A stretch of DNA of 64,000 nucleotides from Aplidium turbinatum (taxonomy: Eukaryota > Chordata > Ascidiacea > Aplousobranchia > Polyclinidae). Below are positions 12,263 through 24,200 of this stretch, in pieces. A model generated the notes under the pieces. The model was not told the origin of the DNA, ran no database searches, and saw nothing but the letters and a program-made list of their open reading frames with translations. The stretch lies in contig OU964919.1 of NCBI GenBank assembly GCA_918807975.1, forward strand, positions 36,463,824 through 36,527,823. Direction: 5' to 3'. Positions within the stretch are counted from its first letter, which is position 1, and each line of letters opens with the position of its first letter. A program made the position numbers and the translations under genes.

Positions 12263-15200
12263 ATGACACAGTTCTTACCTCCAAATTTGCTTGCATTATT
12301 TGCACCCCGAGATGCGATTCCATACAAATCACCATTGGGACAAGTAAGTAGTGGTACCGGTATATACAGTTTTTATTTTAAAACAATCATGGTGATGGTA
12401 TGGTGCTGTACCTACTGTATTACTATAAGATTGAAAACTAGATTTTTAAGCTTTATGCATGTGCAAGCATAGCGGGTGCAACCTATTTTGTCCCCTAAAC
12501 ACTTCGTCCCCCTATTTCGTTCTCTAAAAAGATGTAAAAAAATAGAACAAAGCCGATGATTAGCTGTTTAGCTGATGAAATAATGATTCAACTCATGACA
12601 AAGACAGGACTCAACCAAATATATAGGGTGAAACTACTTTACCTTTGCTTTACTGTTCACACACTTCAATTCACATGTTTTGGTCAATTCCTCTTTGTCA
12701 TGAGTTGTCAAGGGTGGTGGGGGGGGACTTGTATACCAGCTCCGATTACTCTAGTTGTTTTGAATTTTCAGTGCTTGTTGCAGCTTTTTTAGGTGTTTTA
12801 AAATGTTTTCAAACTTAACCTCGCTGGGATACAACCTAGTTCGTACTCTGAACAGTCCGTACCCTCAGTTCGTACGTACCCTGAAAAGATCGAGAGAAAA
12901 AATTAAAAAAAGCGGAAGTCGCTGATCGCAGTTTCCACAAACATTTTAAAATTTTCTCCCTAAAAAGATCGAGATAAAGATAGCACAAAGCCGAAGTTGC
13001 TGATCGCAGTTTCCGCTAACCTTTACTCTAACGCTAACCCTCGCTCATCGCAGTTTCCGCAAACATTTGTTCATAGTTCCCGCTAACCGCAGTTTCTGCT
13101 AACTCTTACCCTAACCATAGAGTAATCTACGTATGCTCTAACCCTAACCTTTGCTGATCGCAGTTTCTGCAAACATTTTGCCGCAGTTTCCGCTAACCTT
13201 TACTCTAACTCTAACCATAGGGTATAATGGGGTAATTCCGGACATGGGGTAATTCCGGACAGGTACCGATCGCAGAAGAAGATGACCTAGATAAGCGCCC
13301 TTCAACATAGACTATCAAAAATTTTAGACACGGATACTCACCAGGGTTGCCAGGTCCACTTATGGAAAAAAATGCTAAACTATGACGTATATGCCAAACA
13401 GCATTTTTCGATGCCAAACTACTTTAAATAAGGCCAAATTTGCGGACTTTGGCATAAAATATGCCAACCTTGGTACTCACAGTATATAAGTTTTAAGTTG
13501 ATAACCAGAATATGTTTGCACAACAATTCCAGTATGATCAGTGCAACGACTGATTGTAGACTAGTACAATTAAAAAAAATAAAGGGGCAAACTGGTACAA
13601 GAAATGTTAGATGAGGCTGCTGCAGGCTACAGTGTACTGGTATGTAAGTGAAACGTAAGGGCTAGCATATAATTAACATTTATGTTGTAGCCTAGCCTAT
13701 TTCAGGTTTATTGCTTTCGGTTATAAATAGCCTTGAATTCATGTTAATAGGCTAGGCTATACTGTGTGATTCTAAATTTTTGCAATCTACGTGATCTTGA
13801 AAGTTGTAAATCGGTGAAATGCCACGTAAATATATAAAAAAGAAACCTGTTTGTTCATACTCAAAGGAGGAAATTCAATGTGCCATTGAACGTTACAAAA
13901 ATAGTAATGGCAGTTTATCTATTCGGGCTCTTTCCCTTGATACCGGGATACCAAAAAGTACACTATTTGATTGGAAAAACGATAAATGGCAAGGGACCGC
14001 TAATCGCCACGGAGTGACCACTTTGGCCCAGGGCGCCCAACAGAGCTCAGCGTTGAGATAGAAGAGTACCTGGTATCCGCACTGGAATATCTTGGAGATA
14101 CAGGTAAACGTAATTTTTGGAAAAAATCCTTATAGCAGATTATATGAGTTAGTTGTACTGTAATAAAGATTGCTATTGGTAAAATATACCGGTGCAAATA
14201 TTGATTGACTGTTCAAAATGTATTGTCAAACTGAGCAATCCACATCGGCTACTTGAGATGCTTTGAACGAATGCTGGGTCCGATTGCCATCACTAGGCCT
14301 ATAGCACACTGTTCTATAGGCTATTAAGTAATTTTTTATTTTTTTAGGTTGGCCACTAGAACCAAACCGGTACCCGGTCATTTGGTCGACAGGACGTTTG
14401 GTCGACAGACATTTGGTCGACAGACATTTGGTCGACAGGACGTTTGGTCGACAGGACGTTAGGTCGACAGAACGATTTATTTTAGGGTTAGGGTTAGTTA
14501 ACTAACCATAACCCTAATCCAACCCTGACTCTAACCCTAACCCAAAAATGAATCGTTCTGTCGACCTAACGTCCTGTCGACCAAACGTCCTGTCGACCAA
14601 ATGTCTGTCGACCAAACGACCGTGCACCAACCAAACCAGGTGTGCTCGGTGGTGAAGACGTACCTTGATGAGTCAGGACAACCAAACCGATTTCCAAACA
14701 ATACGCCTGGGGTGGACTGGCTTACTGGTTTTCGCCAACGATGGAAACATCGTTTAAGTGCCAGAAGGCCAGAATATGTAACAGTCGCCCGTGCAAAGGG
14801 CCTCAGTCAAGAGGTCCTTGACGGATTTTTTGAAACTTTAGATTGTCTTGTAGACAGTCTGGGAATAAAAGATATGCCCAATCGTTTTTTTAACTTGGAT
14901 GAGACTGGACTCGCGCTTGACCCCAAAGCTAGGAAATGTTTTTTCCACCGTGGGACGAAAACAGCCCAATATCTTGTGCCTTCCGAAGGCAAGACAATGT
15001 TCACTGTTCTATTTTGTGGGAACGCTTCTGGAGAATATTTGCCTCCATACGTCGTTTATAAAGGTATGGGACACCATATCATGGATTCATGGATGGTAGG
15101 GGGACCAGAAGGCACAGCATATAATGTAACTAAGTCTGGCTGGATGGAGGACTTTGTATTCGAGGCGTGGTTCGAAAATGTATTATTGAAATTTCTGAGC

Positions 15201-18200
15201 AAGAAAGCCAAGCCCATTATTGTTTTTTTTGACGGGCATTAGGGTACATCGTCTCCCCCTTTTTTTTGAAACTGGTTTCGTAACATTGAGAAGTGTGTTC
15301 CACTTCAGGAAAAATTCAGCCAAAAATTTTTTTTTCGCTCAGGGACTCCCCCTTCCACTAGCGCCTGGCCCCCCCAAGTTGCGGATAGAAAAATCGCCAT
15401 TTAACTCTAAAACGAAAATATTTAAACACAAAGTGTTTGGTATTAAATTCATTGTAACTATATGATTTGATCCAAATTTGGTGAATAAAACATATTTTAC
15501 AAAAAAACAAAAATTTTGTTGAAAACGTTCAAGTTGGACTCCCCTTTTAAAGCCTTATTCAAGGCTACTCTATGAGATAAAGAGTTATGGATCCGTCTCT
15601 TTTTAAAGATTTAATCAAGTTTTGTACCATCAATCAACTATTCAGTCCTCGAAATTAAACCAAACTGCTTGGTGTGCCTTTCAATCCTAAAATAGAGCAA
15701 TCAATTGGGAGCATCATAGCTGATTTCACTACTGAATTATTGGATGCATGGAACTGTTCTGTTGATGGTGCTATCAGCATGGTATTGACACTACATCAAC
15801 AAACACTGGCCTTTGGTCTGGAGGTTGTGCTGAATTGCAACAGAAATTGAAGAAGTCATTGCTATGGTGTGCAATGTGCATGCAGAAAACATGTTGGAGA
15901 ACTAATCGTAGGTAATGCGTTTGAAGCACTGAGTATTGAAACATCTCGATTGCCTGAAATAACTATGTTTGTTCACTTTCGTACTTACTTCAACATTATT
16001 TCTCAAGACCTCATCTCTTTCCCACCTTATTTAGATAGCCTACATAAGCTACAAGTGCTTGTCAATCAGTGAATCTGTAGCTCTTGCAACCCAGTTGCTT
16101 ACAAAAAATGATGAAAGATATTTTCCTCAAGAAGACTACAGAGAACTATTGGAGCTGTGTCTATTTAATTTCAACTATCCATTGCCATGCAAGAAGCCAT
16201 TTAAATTTAAACAGCCAGGAGCTATTCACAAAGCTCAGAAGTTGGCTAAAGTTATTTATGTCATAAAGTTGTCACTATTGTCTGGAAGGGCTGAAGTGAA
16301 GAAGTAATGGATGCTGCTAATCCCAAGAACACTTGATTGCGCAGCCAAAGGAAACTAATAAGTTGAAAATGTTTGCAACGTTCCTCCTATATGTGTATGT
16401 GTCATGGTGGTTTCGTTGCAGTTCAGGAGTTTCTGCACCATGGGCAGACCTGAAGTTAATGAAAACTTTACATTTGTTTGAGAAGATTGATCCCATTGTA
16501 GCTTCTAGTGCTTTGAAGAAGCTGAATCTCCACCTCTGGTACTTAACTGAGGAAATGATTCCTCTTTCTCTGTTTGATTACTGTGTTCCAGAGGAAACAA
16601 AAAGAGGAATTGTTACTGCTTTGTTAAAAATGCTAGCAGTTGATGGTTCAATTCAGGAACCTCTGAAAAGAAAAGGTAAAGGAAAGCTTTCCAGGCACAA
16701 TTGATGCCAACACTTCACTGATTGATTTGATTGGTAAAGATTCCTGGTATCTCTTTAAGCTGTTAAAAGTACGCCCAATGTTTTTTGAAAAAAACGTTAG
16801 AGTGGGAACAAGATGGTCAGTATAAACTGGCCAAATCAAAAGCAGAATGTTTCTCGGCAGCCGATTTGTAGCAAGAATTGACAGCGATAGACACCGTGTT
16901 TCGCCCACGAGGCTGGGCTCGTCAGTATCGCACCACTAATTCCTGCCACAATGATATTCGACCACCGCTTTACCGGTCAGTTTAACTCTTATCTTTGTGG
17001 AAACAAAGAAAGAGCCAACAAAACCAGCAGGCGCCAGGGCAGAGGACATGTGAAGAGAGGGGCGTTCTTCCCGGCTATCAGCACAAGGCTGAGCACTCGC
17101 TAGTACAGCGAGCAGCTGCGATTCGCTAACCATAACGGTGTAGCTTCCACGCAAGCCATTCAGACTTTCCAATCAACGATATGTTTCTCGGCAGCCGATT
17201 TGTAGCAAGAATTGACAGCGATAGACACCGTGTTTCGCCCATGAGGCTGGGCTCGTCAGTATCGCACCACTAATTCCTGCCACAATGATATTCGACCACC
17301 GCTTTACCGGTCAGTTTAACTCTTATCTTTGTGGAAACAAAGAAAGAGCCAACAAAACCAGCAGGCGCCAGGGCAGAGGACATGTGAAGAGAGGGGCGTT
17401 CTTCCCGGCTATCAGCACAAGGCTGAGCACTCGCTAGTACAGCGAGCAGTTGCGATTCGCTAACCAAATCGGCTGCCGAGAAACATATCGTTGATTGGAA
17501 AGTCTGAATGGCTTGCGTGGAAGCTACATCGTTATGGTTAGCGAATCGCAGCTGCTCGCTGTACTAGCGAGTGCTCAGCCTTGTGCTGATAGCCGGGAAG
17601 AACGCCCCTCTCTTCACAAAAGCAGAAATGTTAACGGTTATAAATGGCTGCTCCGAGCGTAATGTCAAGCTGGCCACAGATTTTCGATCATCAGCTCAAA
17701 ATATTCAAAACTTTGAAAGCATTCTTCAGGTGGTTCAACAAAGCAAATCTAAGAGACCAAACTTGCGACAAAAACCATAGACTGTTGCATTACATCCATC
17801 TAACAAGCTTGCAACTCCACTTTCAAAAGTGGCCTTTGATTATGGGACAAAATCTGAGTTCTGTGCGTAACTACGGTATATCGCCACATAATTTTCAAAT
17901 ACCCATGAAATGTAATTATTTAAAACAGCTTTACTACAAATACTACCCCGTTTGCCTGAAGAATCTATTCTAGCGACTACTCCCGAAGGGAGCTAGACGA
18001 AAACGTTCATTGGACCCCCCTTTTTAAAGCCGTTTTTAAGGCTATTCTATGAGACAAAGTCTGCCTTTTTTTAAAGTTTTATTGAATATTATTATAATTA
18101 TTTGTAATGAAACAGAATTCACTTTAGGCTTATTGATATTTTAAGTTCATTCATTGATATTATTATAATATTTGCGAGGGAACATGCATAAAACGAACAG

Positions 18201-21200
18201 TGCATTATCATTTCATAGCTATTTTTTTAGATGTATTCGAGTGAACATTGTCTACTGAATAGCAAAAAAATTGTTTCTTTATAAAATATGTTTTATTCAC
18301 CAAATTTGGATCAAATCATATAGTTGCAATGAATTTAATACCAAACACTTTATGTCTAAGTATTTTAGTTTTGGAGTTATGGCGATTTTTCTGTCCGCAA
18401 TTTGGGGGGGTCAGGCGCTAGTGGAAGGGGGAGTCCCTGAGCGAAAAAAAATTTTTTTGGCTGAATTTTTTCTGAAGTGGAACACACTTCTCAATGTTAC
18501 GAAACCAGTTTAAAAAAAAAGGGGGAGACGATGCACCCTAACGGGCATGGGTCCCATATGACGTATCAAACTGCCTCAAAGGCTAGTAAAGAGGGAGTGT
18601 ACATTGTGTGCTTGCCTCCACACACTTCCAGTGCTTTGCAACCATTGGATGTATCATGCTATGGGCCTGCAAAAAGGGAGTGGTACAAGATTTTAAATAC
18701 CTTTTATAGCGAAGCCAAACATAAAACCGTGACAAAGCCGGCTTTCCCTCGACTTTTAAGGGTTTTGTACGAAAAGGCGTTTGTAGCCAAGCCAGAGAAT
18801 ATCATCAGTGGATTTCGAAAGGCTGGATTATATCCTGTAAATAAGTCAGCCATACCCGAGGGTAAAATTTTGCCTTCTACCACGGTCATTAGGCCTCCGC
18901 CAACCAGTCAACCATCTCCTCAGCAGCCAATGGCAATCAGCTTATCTCCTCATAAGGCCATGAGAAATGCCATTGTCAATGCGGTTTGTCCCCCTATGTC
19001 AGAGAGTACGAAGGAAGCATTGTTAAATGCCAATCGCAAACGAACACGCGTTCAGAAAAGATATGGTGAAGTGATGACATTGGACACTTCACTGCAACGC
19101 TTGAAAGAAGAGGAGGAGAAGAGGGCTGCAAAGAAGAGAGAAAAAGTCAAGAAGGTTTGCCGAAAGCTAGGCCTGATAGATCAGACCATCTGTCACTTTT
19201 GTTTGCAAAAAGAACCGCCAACTCAAGAAGAGTCTTCCGACGATGAAGAAGAAATTGAGTGGGTTGGATGTGACAAATGTGACAGGTGGTACCACTCCAT
19301 TTGCGTGGCCGGCACCTCAAAGCCATGCAATCACTGCTACCATTAACACGTTTGAGACAGTTTTGTTGTTTTTGTTTTCATATGTTTATCCTGCATTGCG
19401 GAAAGCGGACTTGAGCGCTATGCATCAGTGTAGCCTACACCTGACCCACGCTGCAGCCGACGGCAATGTCTGTTTCCGTTTGTCTACTCTACTTATGTTT
19501 GTTACTTGTTTTATTTCGATTTTATAATAAACCCTGATCAAGAGTCAGTAATATCATGTGTTCTAATCGTATTATCAGTTTATTTTATTTCAAAACAGAA
19601 GTACAAAGAATAAATGCACACGTAAATACAAAATAACAAAGTAAGTAAACAACACAACGCAAATAAAATACATTAATGCGTTCATAAAGTGACTTCCCCA
19701 GTCCGAGGATAAAAAAAACATTCAAACACAATCTTTTTCAGAGTAAGCAAAATGTTCCTTTTTTATATGTATATACATATAATTTAGCTTTCGAGCGCCA
19801 AATGTGGTGAAATACTGAAAATATAAAGTTTCTGTGCTGTCCGGAATTACCTGTAACGTAAGGCTACGGAGAAATTCCGTTTTGCATTAACAGTGTGCAT
19901 GTTCGGAATTACCCCACAGACGGGGTAATTCCGGACAGTTAGGCACTGGAAATGTAGGCCTCATCTTGTGGCCATCTTAAAATAATTTTAGAAAATTGCT
20001 GTAGCATACTATTAACATATGCGTGAATGTCTTAAATTTGCATTGGGGTCGATTTAAAAGCAACACGTGAGCAATGGTAATCCGAAAACGGAAATTCTGT
20101 CCGGAATTACCCCTTTATGCCCTAGAGTAATCTATGCTCTAACCCTCGTTGATCGCAGTTTCCGCAAACATTTTTACGCAGTTTCCGCTTACCCTAACTC
20201 TAACCATCAAGTAATTTATGCTCTCTAACCCACGCTGATCGCAGTTTTCCCAAATATTTTTCCGCAGTTTTGCAGTTTCCGCTAACCCTAACCCTTGAGT
20301 TTGTTTGCAGAAACTCTGATCTTCGGCTTTGTGCTATTAAACTGCGATCAGCGACTTCAGCTTTTTTTATTTTTTCTCTCAATCTTTTCAGGGTACGAAC
20401 TAGGTTGCACCCGCCTCGCTGTACCGTAAGTCTCCAAATTTATATTTCGTTGTGTGCAAACAGCTACAAATTTCAGCAAAAATGGTTGTTCTGCACAGAA
20501 AATATGTAATCTATGGCCCAGTGGCCCCATACTAAAAGAACTGATTAAGTGTGGATGCAACCTAGTTCGTACCCTGAACAGTTTGTACCCTCAGTTCGTA
20601 CCCTGAAAAGATCGAGAAAAAAAATTAAATAAAGCGGAAGTTGCTGATCGCAGTTTCCGCAAACATTTTAAAATTCTTCCCCTGAAAAGACCGAAAGAAA
20701 GTTAGCACAAAGCCGAAGATCGCAGTTTCCGCTAACCCTCGCTCATCGCAGTTTTCGCAAACATTTTCCGTAGTTTCCGCTAACCATAGACTAATCTATG
20801 CTTTAACCCTAACCTTCGCGGATCGCAGTTTCCGCAAACATTTTTCCGCAGTTTCCGCTAACCTTTACCCTAACTCTAACCATAGAGTAATCTATGCTCT
20901 AACCCTAACCCTCGCTGATCGCAGTTTCCGCAAACATTTTTCTGCAGTTTCGCAGTGTCTGTTAACCGCAGTTTCCGCTTACCCTAACTCGGCCCTAACT
21001 CTAACAATCGAGTAATCTATGCTCTCTAACCCTAACCATCGCTGATCGCGGTTTCTGCAAACATTTTCTGCTAACCTTTACCCTAACCATAGAGTGATCT
21101 ATGTTCTAACCCTCGCTGATCGCAGTTTCCGCAAATATTTTTCCGCAGTTTCATTTTTTTTGCAGTTTCCGCTAACCCTAACCCTCGAGTTTGTTTGCGG

Positions 21201-24200
21201 AAACTCCGATCAGCGAGTTCAGGTTTGTGCTATTAAGCTGCGATCAGCGACTTCGGCTTTTTTTAATTTTTTCCCTCGATCTTTTCAGGGCACGAACTGT
21301 TCAGGGTACGAACTAGGTTGCACCCATTAAGTGTGAATCACATTACTTTTTATGCCTGATTATTTCAACATTAAAAACCAAATTGTTACTAAAAAACATG
21401 CAATGGCCAGTTTGTATTATAATTCACCATTGTAATGTTTGCATAGTATAATTGTTGCAATTGACATTATCTTTGTACGTACTTAAGTTGTTGCTTTGAT
21501 TTTGGAATCATTTTTCTAGCTTACTTGGGAAAAAGATCGAACTAAATCTCCCTATCTTGGCATTGCTCAATATGTGCATTTATTCGAAAATCCCAAAGAC
21601 ACACCCCCGCCTACCAGAGGAGAACTGAAAATAGAGAAGAAGAGACGCAGGGTAAATTGTTTTACTTTCTTATGTTTAAATTTAGTGTATGTCCATTGTC
21701 CAATTATCCATTGTCCAGGTTTGGTATGGTAATACTGGAATATTATTAATTGGCCATTATGACCACTGGCTGTTATTAATTGAAGAAAAAATTGCCAATC
21801 AAATTAGTAGGCTAGTATATATAGGTAGGTAGTCAATTTTGACTTAAATCTTGACTTATTCACTGTTAAAAATGATCATGTTTATTAGATTTATTGGTAT
21901 ACCGGTACACTACAGGTACAGTTTGTACAGGGTCATCAATAATTAATGTTACAAGAGATCCAATTCAAAAACTAGCAAAAGAGGCGAATGTGGCCTATGT
22001 AACCAGTCTTCGAAATTAGCCTCGGCAATCGGCAATTGCCGAGGTGATTGTCAACGCAGATGCATAAATGGCGCATTAGTGTCGGCAGTTAAAAATGCTG
22101 AGGCACACGAGCGCTTGTAAGGTTAGGGTTAGACTGACATTCCTCCCAATCGTTATGCCACAGCCATAGATTTGTTCCTTAGTCAACACCCTGATGGAGC
22201 TCTGAGAAAGAGGCATGTGGATGGGTATCAAAGCACAAAAGCCGCAAAACGTAGACGCTTCATTGCAAACGGCGAAGACAGTGTAGATTTATAGCCAAGC
22301 GGTGAGCCTCTTGATGTGTCTGATTCCAGTGATGACGCGACAACCTCATCCTCCGATACAGCATCTGATGATTCTGACACTTTGTGTTGCTCGCAGTATC
22401 CCAGTTGTGCCGAAATTATGTTAGTGTATAATATAAATCGAGGCAATCTTCTCTCAGGGAGCTATTAATTTGTTACTGGTACCTGGTTGGGCAATTAACG
22501 TTACTTTATAATGATTCAACGTCGCTAGATGTCGAATTAATGTAAAACAAACGTAAATTTCTTATTGGGCATTGTTGTTACGCAATATAACCCGTCAGGA
22601 AAATTAAATTGATTTGTACTGACTCGAACGTTGAATCAACCCAAAATTAACTTTTTCCTCGTGAGTTATTTAATGTGAATTACCGTAACAGCATGCGTAT
22701 CGCGTTGCTCGCTTATCACTACTTTTGGTATTATTACATCACAACAAATCAAACAGTGCGGTCGTGATAGACTACTCTAGTATATTTTTTCTCTTTTCGT
22801 TTTACATGTTTAGGTACAATTTTTTTCGCAATAAACGTTCACAGCAATTGCCGAGGCAATTTCACCTTTACGTTTTTGCCGAAGTAAAAATATGCCAAAA
22901 TTCTACTCTTATGCATATGGAAGGAGGAGTCACGCTGCCAAACCATGTGTTCAGCGATGAGAAGAAATGTGATGTCCAGCATCATTTTAACAGTCAGAAT
23001 GATCGTGTTTGGTCAAGAGATGGTGACGTGAAATCCCGGGCAGTGACTCGGAGACAAGGGCAACATCAGTGATGGAGTGGGCCGCAGTCAACGAATCAGG
23101 AAGGAGTCCATTGATTTTTGTGGACCAAGGAGTAAAATTGAAATAAGAAAACTACTGAAATGATATTCTTGAGGGTTCATTGTTGCCTTAAGCAAAGAAA
23201 CACTTCAAAAAACGTAAATGGTCATTCCAACAAGATTCTGCCCCTTCACATGGAGCTAAGAGAACGCAATAAGAGGCATTCCATTATAATTCAACAAATC
23301 CAAATAACCACTAAGTCTTCAATTTTGATGACTAAAGCATATGTTATAGTACGTGAAAAATGCATCTCGGCAAAAAAAAATTTTAAAAATTGGACAAGCG
23401 GTTTTCGAGATATCGCGTTCTGAAATTTCGTGGTTGTCACCAGGTGGCGCTGTAGATGTGCCCAATGTTTTTTGATTTTAAGGTTATATTTGAGGTACTA
23501 GATAGTCGGTTGAAGTGTCTATTCCACCATTTTTCATGATGCAGAATGCAAAAATGATGTCAATTTTAGTCTACAAGAATTAGCTAAGGAGTTGTGTGGC
23601 ATTTAAAAAAAATTGGGGGACCAAATGCCAACCCCCAAATTGCCATGTGGGCAACGAGATATCCTAAAAAAATGTTTTGTTATTTAAAGTTTCTTGCGTA
23701 TACTTCATGATAATATATTATACTGTTTATTTATGAGACTTTTGTTCTTTTTTCACAATGCAACCTTTTATCAAAGACTTGCATGAGAAGTTATATGATC
23801 TATTAATGCAATATTTGAATGATGCGTGCTTATGATGTCACAATAACAAATTACAGATTTCCCCAAAAAACTTTTTTCGTTGTGAAAATTGCCCGGGAAA
23901 ACCAGCCCTTGTTTCAAAATTGCAGTCAAATTTTGTTTTCCCGGGCAATTTTCACAATGAAAAAAAGTTTTTTTGGGAAAATCTGTAATTTGTAAAATCG
24001 GAGTTTCCGCAAACAAACTCGAGGGTTAGAGTTAGCGGAAACTGCGAAAAAAATGAAACTGCAGAAAAATATTTGCGGAAACTGCGATCAGCGAGGGTTA
24101 GGGTTAGAACATAGATTACTCTATGGTTAGGGTAAAGGTTAGCGGAAACCGCGATCAGCGATGGTTAGGGTTAGAGAGCATAGATTACTCGATTGTTAGA

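Larger units (their letters stand above)
16848..17617 (-). mobile_element. Tandem retrozyme-like repeat carrying hammerhead ribozymes
   Basis: A unit of about 334 bp is repeated head to tail (from 16847 and from 17181), and a further part (17466-17617) is inverted. The exact word caaaagcagaa (11 bp) flanks the whole insertion and interrupts the hAT transposase reading, so it moved as one piece. Each unit has a type-I hammerhead motif on the minus strand. Short tandem units with hammerheads and a target duplication match metazoan retrozymes, thought to be mobilised by Penelope-like elements. The class is inferred from structure. Confidence 0.8.
15640..17780 (+). pseudogene. hAT-family transposase remnant
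   Basis: Pieces of one protein lie in several plus-strand frames. They include [19 protein letters not shown] (about 15880), [20 protein letters not shown] (about 16080-16140), [15 protein letters not shown] (about 16218-16262), [19 protein letters not shown] (about 16430) and, after the insertion, [14 protein letters not shown] (about 17643-17685). This pattern (dYRELLEL ... PGA.H.A...AK.IY ... ND.AERGVKL) belongs to a hAT-like family common in invertebrates. Several frameshifts are visible and no complete catalytic set remains. Confidence 0.75.
15240..18540 (+). mobile_element. hAT transposon, 8-bp duplication acgggcat
   Basis: Ends are TAGGGTACATCGTC and GACGATGCACCCTA, the hAT pattern, with long inverted repeats of about 260 bp (15240-15500 against 18280-18540). 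The exact 8-bp duplication acgggcat flanks it (15232-15239, 18541-18548). A 65-bp block GAAAACGTTCA...CTATGAGA occurs as a direct repeat inside (about 15519-15580 and 17999-18055). It carries a decayed transposase and, within that, a hammerhead-bearing insertion. Confidence 0.9.
13819..19346 (+). pseudogene. pogo-like transposase with C-terminal PHD-like finger, interrupted
   Basis: The N-terminus ([15 protein letters not shown], then STLFDWK) is a Psq-type helix-turn-helix. Its frame slips near 14030 and then reads [14 protein letters not shown] up to a GT-AG intron (14104-14347). After the 260-bp insertion it resumes ([27 protein letters not shown]) into a DDE_1 domain. Catalytic aspartates are visible in [17 protein letters not shown] and [11 protein letters not shown]. 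The hAT element lies directly after the second aspartate's DGH, with acgggcat duplicated there. The tail from 18541 ends in a Cys/His cluster ([20 protein letters not shown]) like a short PHD finger, a feature known from some pogo/jerky-type transposases. Intact relatives cut at TA. Confidence 0.88.
13227..20115 (+). mobile_element. pogo-like (Tc1/mariner superfamily) DNA transposon
   Basis: Ends are AWGGGGTAATTCCGGACA inverted repeats (left at 13227, right ending 20115) with TA on both sides (13225-13226, 20116-20117). The GGGGTAATTCCGGACA word is doubled at the left end and recurs near the right end (about 19921-19937). It encodes an HTH plus DDE_1 transposase. A 260-bp foldback element (14369-14628) and a hAT element (15240-18540) lie inside; without them it would be about 3.3 kb, an ordinary size for the group. 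Confidence 0.85.
12827..20412. mobile_element. Outer terminal-inverted-repeat element, 9-bp target duplication
   Basis: The left end is GGATACAACCTAGTTCG and the right end is its near complement ...CGAACTAGGTTGCACCC. The end blocks share repeated GTTCGTACCCT words, then AAAAGATCGAG and a GCTGATCGCAG block. Flanks are acctcgctg (12818-12826) and gcctcgctg (20413-20421), matching at eight of nine bases. The core is a degenerate array of GATCGCAGTTTCCGC and CTAACCCTAACC words. Ends and duplication length would fit a Mutator-like element, but no transposase of its own is seen, so that class is inference. A pogo-like element sits inside. Confidence 0.75.
12344..21519 (+). other. SNRNP70 intron 1 (9.2 kb), host of a nested transposon complex
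   Basis: It begins gtaagtag and ends tttttctag. About 7.6 kb is the outer terminal-repeat element 12827-20412 with its contents, and a further 773 bp is a related element at 20553-21325. A GGGTGCAACC start at 12477 resembles the ends of the same family, but no partner end is seen. Confidence 0.9.

Noticed and set aside
16936-17467. Two nearly identical minus-strand open frames starting [10 protein letters not shown]
   Set aside because: They are the same part of the two tandem hammerhead units read by chance; no homology to a protein and no codon pattern.
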